This document shows, piece by piece, positions 15,443-25,899 of a DNA stretch of 35,474 bases (its first letter is position 1; every line of letters begins with the position of its first letter). Location of the stretch: NCBI GenBank assembly GCA_905201915.1, contig CAJKQE010000017.1, positions 1 to 35,474 on the forward strand. Reading direction: 5' to 3'. This DNA comes from an uncultured Lachnospiraceae bacterium. GTDB taxonomy: Bacteria; Bacillota; Clostridia; Lachnospirales; Lachnospiraceae. The position numbers and the translations under genes were made by a program. Under the pieces are notes generated by a model. The model was given only the letters and a program-made list of their open reading frames with translations. It was not told where the DNA came from and did not search any database.

Positions 15443-17191
15443 ATGTCTTATACTTGTAACAAAATACTTTTGAGTGATGAACAGAGTGAAAAAATCCGAC
15501 AGATTCGTTCGGATGTTGCCCACTGTTTGCATTTAGCAGGTATTCATTTCCCTACCAGTGATTTGCTTTCAGTATATCTACTATATAAAATTGCTACTTT
15601 TTCCAAGCCTGTTGATTATTATGATATCAAAGAGAATAAGATTGGACTTCAGGATGATATCTGGATGGAAATTAAGGAGCGGCTGGGAGAGAAAGGCTGG
15701 TTACAGTTAAGCACAATGATTGGTAAATATTCTGCGGAGGAGTTTGCCAACACAGTTGTTACTTATGATATCTCGGATTCGCTGGGGCGCTTTGATGATA
15801 CGGTTACACCTCAATCCGTTGTTAAACTTTCTAAGGCTATTTTGGATATTCAGCCTGGCGAACGGGTCCTGGATTTAGGTTGCGGGTATGGAACCTTTCT
15901 CCTTGCTGCAGCTGACCAGGTTCCCAATGCGGAGTATATAGGTTATGAAATTGTTGCTAGCAGAAAAGTGATTACAGAGATTCGTTCCGAATTATTGGGG
16001 CACCATTTCCAAATTGAGCAGAGGGACGCCTTCTCTGCTCTCGAAGATGAGAGCGTACCTCGTTTTAATAAAGCTTTTTCTAATTATCCGTTTGGCATGA
16101 AGCTTCGCAATCTGGTAAGTGGAACGACTCTTCTGGATCAAATGGCAAAAGAACATCCGAATCTTTCCAAGGCTACTTCTTCTGATTGGGTGTTTAATGC
16201 TCTGCTGTGTGAGTTGCTTACTTCTGATGGTAAGGCAATTGGAATCATGACCAATGGTAGCACTTGGAACAGTATTGATGCACCAATGCGTAAATATTTT
16301 GTTGAGAATGGACTGATAGAAGCAATTATTGCTCTGCCAGCTAAGCTTTTTACTTATACCAATATTGCTACTACCATGATTGTACTCAGTCATGGTAATC
16401 AGACCATTCGCATGGTAGACGCTTCCAAGAGTTACAGTGCAGGCCGTAGAGTGAATGAACTCTCTGAGGAAGACATTGAAACGATTTGCAATGCTCTTTC
16501 TGCTGATAGCGAATATAGTAAATCGATTACCATAAAAGAGATTTGTGACAATGAATACGCCTTGAATCCTAGTAGATATCTGGAATCAAAGGTCATTATT
16601 CAGAACGCTGTTCCTTTTGGATCTGTTATTAAAAGTATTACCAGAGGCGCTCCTTGTACCGCAAAGCAGTTGGACGATATGGTGTCCGAAACTGCTACCA
16701 ATATGCAATATCTTATGCTGGCCAATATCCAGGATGGATTTATTGAGGATAAGCTTCCGTATTTATCTCACATTGAACCAAAGTTTGAGAAGTATTGTCT
16801 GAAAAATAACAGCCTGATCCTGTCCAAAAATGGATATCCTTACAAAATTGCTGTAGCTGAAGTACGGGAAAACCAGAAGATTCTGGCGAATGGAAATCTT
16901 TATATTATTGAACTGAATGAAGATGTAGTTAATCCTTATTATTTGAAGGCTTTTTTTGAGAGTGAACAGGGATTTGCATCTCTCAAGAGTATTACGGTTG
17001 GTGCTGTGATTCCCAACATCGGTGTAGAGCAGCTAAAAAAGCTGCAGGTTCCAGTACCACCTATGGAAGAACAGTTAAAATTTGTACAGCGTTACCAGGC
17101 AATCCTAGATGAGATTGCTGTGCTTAAACTGAAATTGGAAAAAACGAAAAATCAGCTTCACCAGATTTTTGACGAGGAAAAGGAGGACTAA
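15443..17191 (+). CDS. N6-adenine DNA methylase fused to a specificity domain (type I-like M-S)
   Basis: A 582-aa protein. Residues ~115-380 are an HsdM-like methylase: VTPQSVVKL, motif I LDLGCGYGTFLL (143-154), and the catalytic motif region SNYPFGMK, where N214-Y-P-F replaces the usual NPPF/NPPY. Residues ~400-575 resemble one target-recognition half of HsdS: FGSVIKSITRG, LILSKNGYPYKIAVAEV, VGAVIPNIGVEQLKKLQVPV, PPMEEQ and a final helix. The expected activity is sequence-specific adenine methylation. GAAAGGA lies eight bases before the ATG. It is followed after 3 bp by the 175-aa gene, whose ribosome site lies inside this gene's last codons. No restriction subunit is adjacent. Confidence 0.85.
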   Translation: MSYTCNKILLSDEQSEKIRQIRSDVAHCLHLAGIHFPTSDLLSVYLLYKIATFSKPVDYYDIKENKIGLQDDIWMEIKERLGEKGWLQLSTMIGKYSAEEFANTVVTYDISDSLGRFDDTVTPQSVVKLSKAILDIQPGERVLDLGCGYGTFLLAAADQVPNAEYIGYEIVASRKVITEIRSELLGHHFQIEQRDAFSALEDESVPRFNKAFSNYPFGMKLRNLVSGTTLLDQMAKEHPNLSKATSSDWVFNALLCELLTSDGKAIGIMTNGSTWNSIDAPMRKYFVENGLIEAIIALPAKLFTYTNIATTMIVLSHGNQTIRMVDASKSYSAGRRVNELSEEDIETICNALSADSEYSKSITIKEICDNEYALNPSRYLESKVIIQNAVPFGSVIKSITRGAPCTAKQLDDMVSETATNMQYLMLANIQDGFIEDKLPYLSHIEPKFEKYCLKNNSLILSKNGYPYKIAVAEVRENQKILANGNLYIIELNEDVVNPYYLKAFFESEQGFASLKSITVGAVIPNIGVEQLKKLQVPVPPMEEQLKFVQRYQAILDEIAVLKLKLEKTKNQLHQIFDEEKED

Positions 17192-17194
17192 TTC

Positions 17195-17722
17195 ATGCTT
17201 TGTGTTGAAGAACTGCTTGAGCTTGAAGAATCATTAAAGTCTGAACTGAATGATAATCTGACTAGTATTTTAACAAAACTAAACAGAAGCAATCAACTGA
17301 ATACGCTTCTTCAACTTCTGGGCATGGAGCATTTACTGAATGCTGTTCCTGGTTATCAAGTTTATAAAACTGGAAAAATTATTGTAATTGGACAGTCCAA
17401 TGCTAAAAAAAACGATCTTTTGGCAGTTGCTCATAAGCTAGGACTGGAAAAAAACCGCTTTGACTTCTATTTAGAATATGACGATGCTAAGACTTTCAAT
17501 TTCAAAAAAATCCAGTGGAATTCTACATATACTGCGGTACTGGTAGGTCCTATGGGACACAGTGGTGCAGGAAAGGGAAACTACAGTAGTGTTATTTCTG
17601 CCATTGAGTCAGAGGAAGGATATCCTCCGGTGATTCGTTTAGGATCCAATGAACTCAAAATTACAAAAACCAATTTTAAAAACAAGCTGATGGAATTAAT
17701 GGATAGCGGTAAAATCGCTTAG
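17195..17722 (+). CDS. Hypothetical 175-aa partner of the methylase
   Basis: Not assigned to a known family. A helical N-terminus (about residues 1-50) is followed by an alpha/beta domain: GKIIVIGQSNAKKNDLLAVA, then LGLEKNRFDFYLEYDD, then the Gly-rich AVLVGPMGHSGAGKGNYSS. The C-terminus has LGSNELKITKTNFKNKL. The pattern (strand, Gly, helix, strand, Gly-rich loop) suggests a Rossmann-like nucleotide- or nucleic-acid-binding domain. It is translationally coupled to the methylase and shares its operator-flanked promoter. It could be a restriction effector, a regulator or a specificity modulator; the sequence does not decide. Confidence 0.75.
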   Translation: MLCVEELLELEESLKSELNDNLTSILTKLNRSNQLNTLLQLLGMEHLLNAVPGYQVYKTGKIIVIGQSNAKKNDLLAVAHKLGLEKNRFDFYLEYDDAKTFNFKKIQWNSTYTAVLVGPMGHSGAGKGNYSSVISAIESEEGYPPVIRLGSNELKITKTNFKNKLMELMDSGKIA

Positions 17723-17910
17723 TTTTCTCTTTCAAGGTGTCAAATTCCGTGATATCTGGTGAATAAGTGTAGCAAATGAGGTCGATTGCGGTCAAAATGC
17801 TAGGTTTACACCCGATGTTTTGACTGTTACATATCCGTATAATATAAAGTATCAACTATGGTGGTTTTGAAAATAATGTTGTTTTACAGTTGAAATTTCC
17901 GATTTGTGGC

Positions 17911-17969
17911 ATTATCGTATAGTGAAAAAATCACATTATCATGATAGAATGGTGTAAACAATTATCGTA
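17911..17969 (+). promoter_or_regulatory. Promoter with three attatc repeats before the R-M operon
   Basis: Three copies of attatcgta or attatcatg start at 17911, 17935 and 17961, spaced 24 and 26 bp. The middle copy abuts an extended -10 element (TGATAGAAT, 17942-17950). Roughly helical-phase spacing around a promoter suggests operators, most simply for the Cro-like HTH protein encoded next. No conserved -35 box is clear. Confidence 0.5.
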
Positions 17970-17983
17970 GCAAGGAGGACTAT

Positions 17984-18211
17984 ATGGCTGTAACATATAC
18001 TCCCCTTTTTCACTTACTGATAGATCGAGGTATTCCAAATTTCGAACTAACAGAAAAAGCTGGATTTAGTGTAAATGTTCTTACCAGATTAAGACGAAAC
18101 CAGTATGTATCGTTAGATAGAATTGAAAAAATATGTCTTACTCTGGACTATACGGTAGATGACATTTTGGAATTTATCCCCGATGAAAAGGAGAAAAGAA
18201 ACAATGATTGA
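17984..18211 (+). CDS. Small Cro/XRE-type HTH regulator of the R-M operon
   Basis: A 75-aa single-domain helix-turn-helix protein: FHLLIDRGIPNFELTEKAGFSV, NVLTRLRRNQYVSLDRIEKIC, then YTVDDILEFIP. It has the form of HTH_26/Cro-like proteins that often head type I R-M or toxin-type operons. AAGGAGG lies before the ATG. It overlaps the methylase gene start by 8 bp. It probably controls operon expression, like the C-protein of other R-M systems, delaying restriction after entry into a new host. Confidence 0.85.
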   Translation: MAVTYTPLFHLLIDRGIPNFELTEKAGFSVNVLTRLRRNQYVSLDRIEKICLTLDYTVDDILEFIPDEKEKRNND

Positions 18212-19772
18212 CACAAAGAAAGAACAAGAGCGTGACGAGCTGCACCGTGCGATATGGGCAATCGCTGATGAGCTTCGTGGTGCTGTGGACGGATGGGATT
18301 TTAAGAATTACGTCCTGGGTACCATGTTTTATCGCTACATTTCTGAAAATTTAACAAATTATATCAATTCCGGAGAACAGGAAGCTGGAAATCTGGATTT
18401 TGACTATGCAAAAATGCTCGATGGTGATGCAGAGGAAGCTCGTGAGGGATTGGTTGAAGAAAAAGGATTTTTCATTCCTCCCTCTGAACTATTCTGTAAT
18501 GTTAACAGCAGAGCAGACAATGATGAAAATCTGAATGAAACTTTAGAAAGTGTGTTCAACCATATTGAAAGCTCTGCAAAAGGTTCCTCCTCTGAAAGTA
18601 GCTTCGCTGGATTGTTCGACGACTTTGATGTGAACAGCAATAAGCTCGGTTCTACCGTTGCAAAGAGAAATGAACGCCTTTCAAAGCTGCTTCATGGTGT
18701 AGCCGATATGAATCTTGGTGATGTAAAAGACCATGATATTGATGCCTTTGGCGATGCTTATGAATATCTGATGACCATGTATGCATCTGGAGCAGGAAAA
18801 TCCGGTGGTGAGTTCTTTACCCCTGCTGATGTTTCTGAATTGCTTACCAGACTCGGCACAGTGGGTAAGACGGAAATCAATAAAGTCTATGACCCTGCGT
18901 GTGGATCTGGTTCTCTGCTTCTGAAAGCGGAAAAAGTTCTTGGCAAGGATGCCGTCAGAAATGGTTTTTACGGACAGGAAATTAACATCACTACTTACAA
19001 CCTATGCCGTATCAATATGTTCCTGCATGATGTTGGTTTTGATAAGTTTGACATTGCCTGTGAAGATACATTGACCGCACCGCAGCATTGGGACGATGAA
19101 CCGTTTGAACTGATTGTTTCCAATCCACCGTACTCTATCAAGTGGGCTGGCACTGATAACCCTCTGTTGATCAACGATCCTCGTTTTTCTCCGGCTGGTG
19201 TGCTTGCGCCGAAGTCCAAAGCTGACCTTGCCTTTATCATGCACTCCCTTTCCTGGCTTGCAACAGGCGGCACTGCAGCGATTGTCTGCTTCCCTGGTAT
19301 TATGTATCGTGGGGGTGCGGAGCAGAAAATCAGAAAGTATCTGATTGATAATAACTTTATTGACTGTATCATCCAGTTGCCGAGCAATCTGTTCTTCGGA
19401 ACTTCCATTGCTACTTGCATTATGGTGCTGAAAAAAGGTAAAGCCGATAACAAGACTCTGTTCATTGATGCTACGGGCGAGTGTATCAAGGTTACGAACA
19501 ACAATAAGCTGACGCAGGCAAACATGGACAGAATTGTGGATACCTTTGCTGCCCGTGCTGAGGAAGCACACTTCTCCCACCTGGCAAGCTATGAGGAAAT
19601 CACAGAAAACGACTACAATCTTTCTGTGTCCACTTATGTGGAAGCCGAGGACACCAGAGAGAAAATCGATATTGTGAAGCTCAATGCAAAAATTAAAGAG
19701 ATTGTAGCTCGTGAGCGGGTGCTTCGTGATGAAATTGATAAGATTATCGCAGAAATCGAGGTGGGCGTATGA
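18204..19772 (+). CDS. hsdM: Type I restriction-modification methylase subunit
   Basis: A 522-aa HsdM. The N-terminal helical HsdM_N region (IWAIADELRGAVDGWDFKNY) is followed by GGEFFTPADVSELLTRL near residue 200, motif I VYDPACGSGSLLLKAEK near 230-245 and the catalytic motif IV SNPPYSIKW near 305. It transfers methyl groups from SAM to adenine within the sites selected by HsdS and forms the M2S core. I choose ATG 18204, twelve bases after AAGGAG; the upstream in-frame ATG at 18159 would overlap the regulator deeply. It overlaps the next gene by 4 bp. Confidence 0.95.
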   Translation: MIDTKKEQERDELHRAIWAIADELRGAVDGWDFKNYVLGTMFYRYISENLTNYINSGEQEAGNLDFDYAKMLDGDAEEAREGLVEEKGFFIPPSELFCNVNSRADNDENLNETLESVFNHIESSAKGSSSESSFAGLFDDFDVNSNKLGSTVAKRNERLSKLLHGVADMNLGDVKDHDIDAFGDAYEYLMTMYASGAGKSGGEFFTPADVSELLTRLGTVGKTEINKVYDPACGSGSLLLKAEKVLGKDAVRNGFYGQEINITTYNLCRINMFLHDVGFDKFDIACEDTLTAPQHWDDEPFELIVSNPPYSIKWAGTDNPLLINDPRFSPAGVLAPKSKADLAFIMHSLSWLATGGTAAIVCFPGIMYRGGAEQKIRKYLIDNNFIDCIIQLPSNLFFGTSIATCIMVLKKGKADNKTLFIDATGECIKVTNNNKLTQANMDRIVDTFAARAEEAHFSHLASYEEITENDYNLSVSTYVEAEDTREKIDIVKLNAKIKEIVARERVLRDEIDKIIAEIEVGV

Positions 19773-20775
19773 GTGGAGAATTTCAGTTTTTAATATACCA
19801 GTCTGCTGATGAAGATGTTTCAGTAAATGCGGTAATCCGTGATGAAACGATTTGGCTGACGCAAAAATCTATGGCGGAATTATTTGATGTAGATGTGCCT
19901 GCGATTTCCAAGCACCTGACGAATATATATGCTGACGGAGAGTTGATGAAAGATTCAACTATTTCCAAAATGGAAATAGTTCAACAAGAAGGTGCTCGCC
20001 ATGTAAAAAGAGAGCAGAATTTTTATAATCTGGACGCTATTATTTCCGTTGGTTATCGTGTCAATTCTCGTAGGGCAACACAGTTCAGGATCTGGGCAAC
20101 CAGCGTCTTAAAAGAATATATGATCAAGGGCTTTGCAATGGACGATGAACGCTTAAAGCAAGGGAAAACAGCGTTTGGTAAGGACTATTTCCGTGAATTG
20201 CTGGAAAGAGTTCGTTCTATCCGTGCTAGTGAGCGTCGCATTTGGCAGCAAATCACAGATATTTTTGCTGAATGCAGTATCGACTATGACAAGAATGCAC
20301 AGATTACCCATGACTTTTACGCAATGGTACAGAATAAATTTCACTATGCCATTGTAGGGCAGACTGCAGCAGAAATTGTGTATAGCAAAGCGGACAGAAC
20401 CAAAGAAAATATGGGACTGACAACATGGAAAAATGCACCGGACGGTCGTATTTTGAAATCCGATGTAGTGGTTGCAAAAAACTATCTGGAGGAAAAGCAG
20501 ATTCGCCAGCTGGAACGAGCCGTAACCGGATATTTTGACTATATCGAAGACCTGATAGAGAGAGAGAACACCTTTACCATGGAGGAATTTGCCGCCAGCG
20601 TAAACGAATTTCTGGCATTTCGCAGATATGATATTCTGCGTGACAAGGGGAAAATCTCCGGCAAAATGGCGAAAGAAAAGGCTGCTGCTGAATATGCAGA
20701 ATTTAATAAGACACAAAAAATTACTTCTGACTTTGATAAAGCGGTCAAACAGATGTTGAAGGCAGGTGATCAGGA

Positions 20776-20779
<4 letters not shown>
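19769..20779 (+). CDS. rhuM: RhuM family protein in the type I operon
   Basis: A 336-aa protein of the virulence RhuM family (PF13310). Family landmarks are IWLTQKSMAELFDVDVPAIS near residues 28-48, the YNLDAIISVGYRVNSRRATQ segment, FRIWATSVLKEYMIKGFAMD and VGQTAAEIVYSKADRTKENM. The N-terminal part resembles a DNA-binding helix-turn-helix. The molecular function is unknown. Members are frequently embedded between hsdM and hsdS, as here, suggesting a role tied to type I systems. ATGA overlaps join it to hsdM and hsdS, so it is fully translationally coupled. Confidence 0.92.
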
Positions 20780-21928
<1,149 letters not shown>

Positions 21929-21936
<8 letters not shown>

Positions 21937-22513
21937 TGCGTTAATTAAACTTTGTCAATATGTTTTTGGTGTTGTTTCTGTTACCTTGAACATGATTTCC
22001 GAAAACCACGACAACAAGAGAAAACCTATTACAAGTGGTAACCGTGAAGCTGGCGAATACCCTTACTATGGAGCATCCGGCATTGTTGATTATGTGAGTG
22101 GATATATCTTTGATGGAGATTTCTTGCTTGTCTCCGAGGACGGTAACAATCTGGTAGCACGAAGTACACCGATTGCGTTCTCCATATCGGGCAAGAATTG
22201 GGTAAATAACCATGCTCATGTTTTGAAGTTTGAATGTTACGCAACAAGAAGATATGTTGAGTTCTATCTGAACTCCATTGACCTTACGCAGTATATTTCT
22301 GGTGGAGCACAACCGAAGCTGAACCAAAAGAACTTCAATGCAATCCCTATTCCGCTACCGTCCATCAAGGAACAGGAACGCATTGTAGGTATCCTTGATC
22401 GTTTCGATGCTCTTTGTAACGATCTGACCGCCGGATTGCCTGCCGAAATCGAGGCACGCCAAAAACAATATGAATACTATCGAGATAAACTGTTAACCTT
22501 TCAGCAAAAATAA
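21929..22513 (+). CDS. Third target-recognition half of hsdS, out of frame with the main gene
   Basis: An open frame continuous with the ACAG tract encodes a complete HsdS half: NHDNKRKPITSG, YPYYGASGIVDYVSGYIFDG, GGAQPKLNQKNFNAIPIPLP, then RQKQYEYYRDKLL and a stop. It can be reached by slippage from hsdS. It may otherwise be translated alone, for example from TTG 21986 (175 aa), though no good ribosome site is seen. Free HsdS halves of this size can dimerise in other type I systems. The start shown is the first in-frame codon after the tract, not a proven start. Confidence 0.8.
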
Positions 22514-22530
22514 AAAAGAGGAGGTGCCGC

Positions 22531-25500
22531 ATGAGCACTTACAACATCATTGCCGCAAGCAATGAGAGTACCGTTGTAGCTGAATATACGCCGGAAAGCT
22601 CACGCTCTGACAGTTTCCAGAGTGAAGCGGCTCTTGAAAAGGAATTTATCCGTCTGCTGATCGCACAGGGATATGAGTACCTTACCATCCATGATGAAAA
22701 CAGTCTGACTGCCAACCTCAGACGGCAGTTGGAGCTTTTGAACGACTACACTTTTACTGACAGCGAGTGGAAGCGTTTCTTCATTGAAACACTTGCCAAC
22801 GCTAACGAGGGTATTGTTGAAAAAAGCCGCACCATCCAGACCGACCATGTAAAGGTACTCCGCAGGGATGATGGAACTTCCAAGAATATTCAGCTCATAG
22901 ATAAAAAGAACATTCATAATAACCGCTTACAGGTTATCAACCAGTACGAGGAAACCGAGGGCAAGCACGACACACGCTATGATGTGACTATCCTTGTCAA
23001 CGGACTTCCCCTTGTCCATGTGGAATTGAAACGCCGTGGCGTTGCGATCCGTGAAGCATTTAATCAGATCAAACGCTATCAGAGAGACAGTTTTTGGGCG
23101 GCAAGTGGATTGTATGAGTATGTGCAAATTTTCATTATCTCCAATGGAACACACACTAAGTATTATTCCAATACCACCAGAAACAGCCACATCAAGGAAA
23201 TGGGCGAATCTTCAAAACAAAAATCGAAGAAGACAAGCAACAGCTTTGAGTTTACCTCTTATTGGGCAGACGGAAACAATAAAGTTATTGCAGACCTCAT
23301 TGATTTTACGAAAACATTCCTTGCCAAGCACACCATTTTGAATGTGCTGACCAAGTATTGTGTTTTCACAACAGAAGAAATATTGATGGTTATGAGACCA
23401 TATCAGATTGCGGCAACTGAGCGTATTCTAAACCGCATCGAGGTTTCGACCAACTACAAAAAGATGGGAACGATTGATGCAGGAGGCTATATCTGGCACA
23501 CTACGGGAAGCGGAAAAACGCTGACTTCTTTTAAGACCGCACAGCTTGCATCGGCACTTCCTTATGTGGACAAGGTTCTGTTTGTGGTTGATAGAAAAGA
23601 CCTTGACTATCAAACCATGAAAGAATATGACCGCTTTGAGAAAGGTTCTGCCAACAGCAATGCTTCTACAAGAGTATTGCAGAGACAGCTTGAGGACAGG
23701 GACGAAAAAGGCGGCTATCATCAATATAAAATCATCATCACAACCATTCAGAAGTTGGATAACTTCGTGACTAAGAACAAAGGACATGAAGTGTTCAATA
23801 AGCATTGCGTGATTATCTTTGACGAGTGCCACCGCAGCCAGTTCGGAGATATGCACGCAAAAATTGTAAAGGCGTTCAAAAAATATCATCTGTTTGGATT
23901 TACTGGTACACCGATTTTTGCAGCCAATGCCGGAAAAGGAAAGCACATGGAAATGCTGACCACACCGCAGACCTTCGGTGACCAGCTCCACACTTATACC
24001 ATTGTAGATGCTATCAATGACGGAAATGTTCTTCCTTTCCGCATCGACTATGTGAATACAGTTAAGGAAAAAGATGGTATCAAAGATAAAAATGTGTCTG
24101 CTATCGACATTGAAAGAGCGATGGGAGCACCGGAGCGTATTAGAGAAATTGTAAAATACATTCTGGAGCATTTTGACCAGAAGACCAAACGCAATAGTTT
24201 TTACTCTTTGAAAGGCAAACGCATGGCTGGCTTTAATGCCATGTTTGCTGTTAGTTCCATTCCAATGGCAATGAAGTATTACAAGGAGTTCCAGAGACAG
24301 ATTGTTGAAAGCCACCGTCAGTTTACGATTGCTACGATTTTCAGCTATTCAGCAAATGAAGATGACCCAGAAGATGTACTGCAGGAAGAAGGATTTGACA
24401 CGGATGCTTTGGATCAGACTTCCAGAGATTTTCTTGAAAGTGCTATTGCAGATTATAATGCTGCGTTCAATACAAACTTTGACACTTCCTCTGATAAGTT
24501 CCAAAACTACTATAAAGATTTGTCCATGCGAGTAAAAAACCGTGAAGTGGATCTGCTGATTGTCGTAAATATGTTCCTTACAGGCTTCGATGCCACCACG
24601 CTCAACACCTTGTGGGTGGACAAAAATCTGAAAATGCACGGACTGATTCAAGCCTATTCCAGAACCAACCGTATTCTGAACTCAGTCAAAACTTACGGTA
24701 ATATTGTCTGTTTCCGCGATCTGCAGAAAGCCACAGATGATGCAATCGCTCTCTTTGGCGATAAGAATGCAAGCGGCATTGTTCTTCTAAAGAGTTTCAA
24801 TGATTACTGGAATGGCTATAAGGACAACAATGGTACGTATCATTCCGGTTATGTTGATTTGCTTGAAAAGTTGGAAACGGACTATCCTCTTGGAAGTCAG
24901 ATCATCGGGGAGCGGGCAGAGAAAGATTTTATCAGACTGTTCGGCTCTATCCTTAGTATGAGAAATATTCTTTCGTCCTTTGATCAGTTTGAAGAAAAGG
25001 ACAGCATTGCCGCAAGGGATTTACAGAATTATCAGAGCATCTACCTTGACCTGTATGATAAGTACCGTAGAAAAGACGAAGCCGAAAAAGAGGATATTAC
25101 GGACGATATTGAATTTGAAATTGAGCTTATCAAGCAAGTGGAAATCAATATCGATTATATCTTGATGATGGTTGAAAAATATCACGGGAGCAACTGTGAG
25201 GACAAAGAAATTCTCACTTCTATCCGAAAGGCAGTGGATGCAAGTATGCAGCTTCGTAGTAAGAAAGAACTGATTGAAGCCTTTATCAGTCGTGTCAATG
25301 TTGATACCCAGGTTACTACTGACTGGCGTAGATTTGTTTTGGAACAGGAAGAAACCGACTTGACTGAAATTATCACGAACGAAAAACTTAAACCGGAGGA
25401 AACTAGAAAGTTTGTTGATAATGCGTTCCGTGACGGAACATTGAAAACGACAGGTACGGAGATTGATAAATTCATGCCTCCTGTATCACGCTTTGGCGGT

Positions 25501-25680
25501 GGTGGCAGAGCCAAGAAAAAGCAAGGTGTGATCGAAAAACTGAAGGCATTCTTTGAAAAATACTTCGGACTTGGGATTGCTGAATTTAGAGCGGATGAGC
25601 CATCGGTTGATTATGAAGTTGAGCCAACCTATCAGATGGTTGCTGAAGAAACAGTGCCGTATGGAACGAAAGAAAATTAA
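22531..25680 (+). CDS. hsdR: Type I restriction endonuclease subunit
   Basis: A 1049-aa HsdR, the ATP-driven translocase and nuclease of the type I complex. The N-terminal nuclease domain has the PD-(D/E)xK core DVTILVNGLPLVHVELKRRG at about residues 151-170, as in EcoR124. Motor motifs: Walker A TTGSGKT near 325, DECHRS (DEAD-type) near 430, GFTGTPIF near 456 and VVNMFLTGFDATTLNTLWVD of the second RecA domain. A C-terminal helical region contacts M/S. The length is normal for type IC. It is preceded by GAGGAGGTG and follows the third TRD by 17 bp, as the last gene of the operon. Confidence 0.96.
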   Translation: MSTYNIIAASNESTVVAEYTPESSRSDSFQSEAALEKEFIRLLIAQGYEYLTIHDENSLTANLRRQLELLNDYTFTDSEWKRFFIETLANANEGIVEKSRTIQTDHVKVLRRDDGTSKNIQLIDKKNIHNNRLQVINQYEETEGKHDTRYDVTILVNGLPLVHVELKRRGVAIREAFNQIKRYQRDSFWAASGLYEYVQIFIISNGTHTKYYSNTTRNSHIKEMGESSKQKSKKTSNSFEFTSYWADGNNKVIADLIDFTKTFLAKHTILNVLTKYCVFTTEEILMVMRPYQIAATERILNRIEVSTNYKKMGTIDAGGYIWHTTGSGKTLTSFKTAQLASALPYVDKVLFVVDRKDLDYQTMKEYDRFEKGSANSNASTRVLQRQLEDRDEKGGYHQYKIIITTIQKLDNFVTKNKGHEVFNKHCVIIFDECHRSQFGDMHAKIVKAFKKYHLFGFTGTPIFAANAGKGKHMEMLTTPQTFGDQLHTYTIVDAINDGNVLPFRIDYVNTVKEKDGIKDKNVSAIDIERAMGAPERIREIVKYILEHFDQKTKRNSFYSLKGKRMAGFNAMFAVSSIPMAMKYYKEFQRQIVESHRQFTIATIFSYSANEDDPEDVLQEEGFDTDALDQTSRDFLESAIADYNAAFNTNFDTSSDKFQNYYKDLSMRVKNREVDLLIVVNMFLTGFDATTLNTLWVDKNLKMHGLIQAYSRTNRILNSVKTYGNIVCFRDLQKATDDAIALFGDKNASGIVLLKSFNDYWNGYKDNNGTYHSGYVDLLEKLETDYPLGSQIIGERAEKDFIRLFGSILSMRNILSSFDQFEEKDSIAARDLQNYQSIYLDLYDKYRRKDEAEKEDITDDIEFEIELIKQVEINIDYILMMVEKYHGSNCEDKEILTSIRKAVDASMQLRSKKELIEAFISRVNVDTQVTTDWRRFVLEQEETDLTEIITNEKLKPEETRKFVDNAFRDGTLKTTGTEIDKFMPPVSRFGGGGRAKKKQGVIEKLKAFFEKYFGLGIAEFRADEPSVDYEVEPTYQMVAEETVPYGTKEN

Positions 25681-25694
25681 ATAATGTCTAAGCC

Positions 25695-25729
25695 AAAGGC
25701 GATCAACCGTAAAAAAGTTGGTCGCTTTT
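25695..25729 (+). terminator. Terminator of the R-M operon
   Basis: The stem gcgatcaac/gttggtcgc (25699-25707 with 25717-25725, one G-U pair), with A-rich and T-rich flanks, lies just after the hsdR stop codon. Confidence 0.75.
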
Positions 25730-25730
25730 G

Positions 25731-25893
25731 GAGACTGTTTCAAAGTCTGCGTAAAGTAGAAAAACTGATATAAAATAGAAGAAAGGGAAGAAAATAACAA
25801 TAAAAATGAGACGAAGGAGTCTGTTTGCGTTAGAAGAATCGGTATGTGCAACCCTCCTTTTACGTGATATTTTGAGCGTCCAGCTATTCAAAT
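25731..25893 (+). repeat. Copy A of the element's right-end sequence, with a stub of the att core
   Basis: 163 bp closely matching 34027-34201 (I count about ten mismatches, plus a 12-bp length difference). It lacks one copy of an 11-bp tandem unit, leaving a single tgtttgcgt (25822-25830). It ends at ttcaaat (25887-25893), the first seven bases of the 22-bp att core; what follows no longer matches. It marks a former or recombined element end in the middle of the island. Confidence 0.88.
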
Positions 25894-25899
25894 GTGGTG

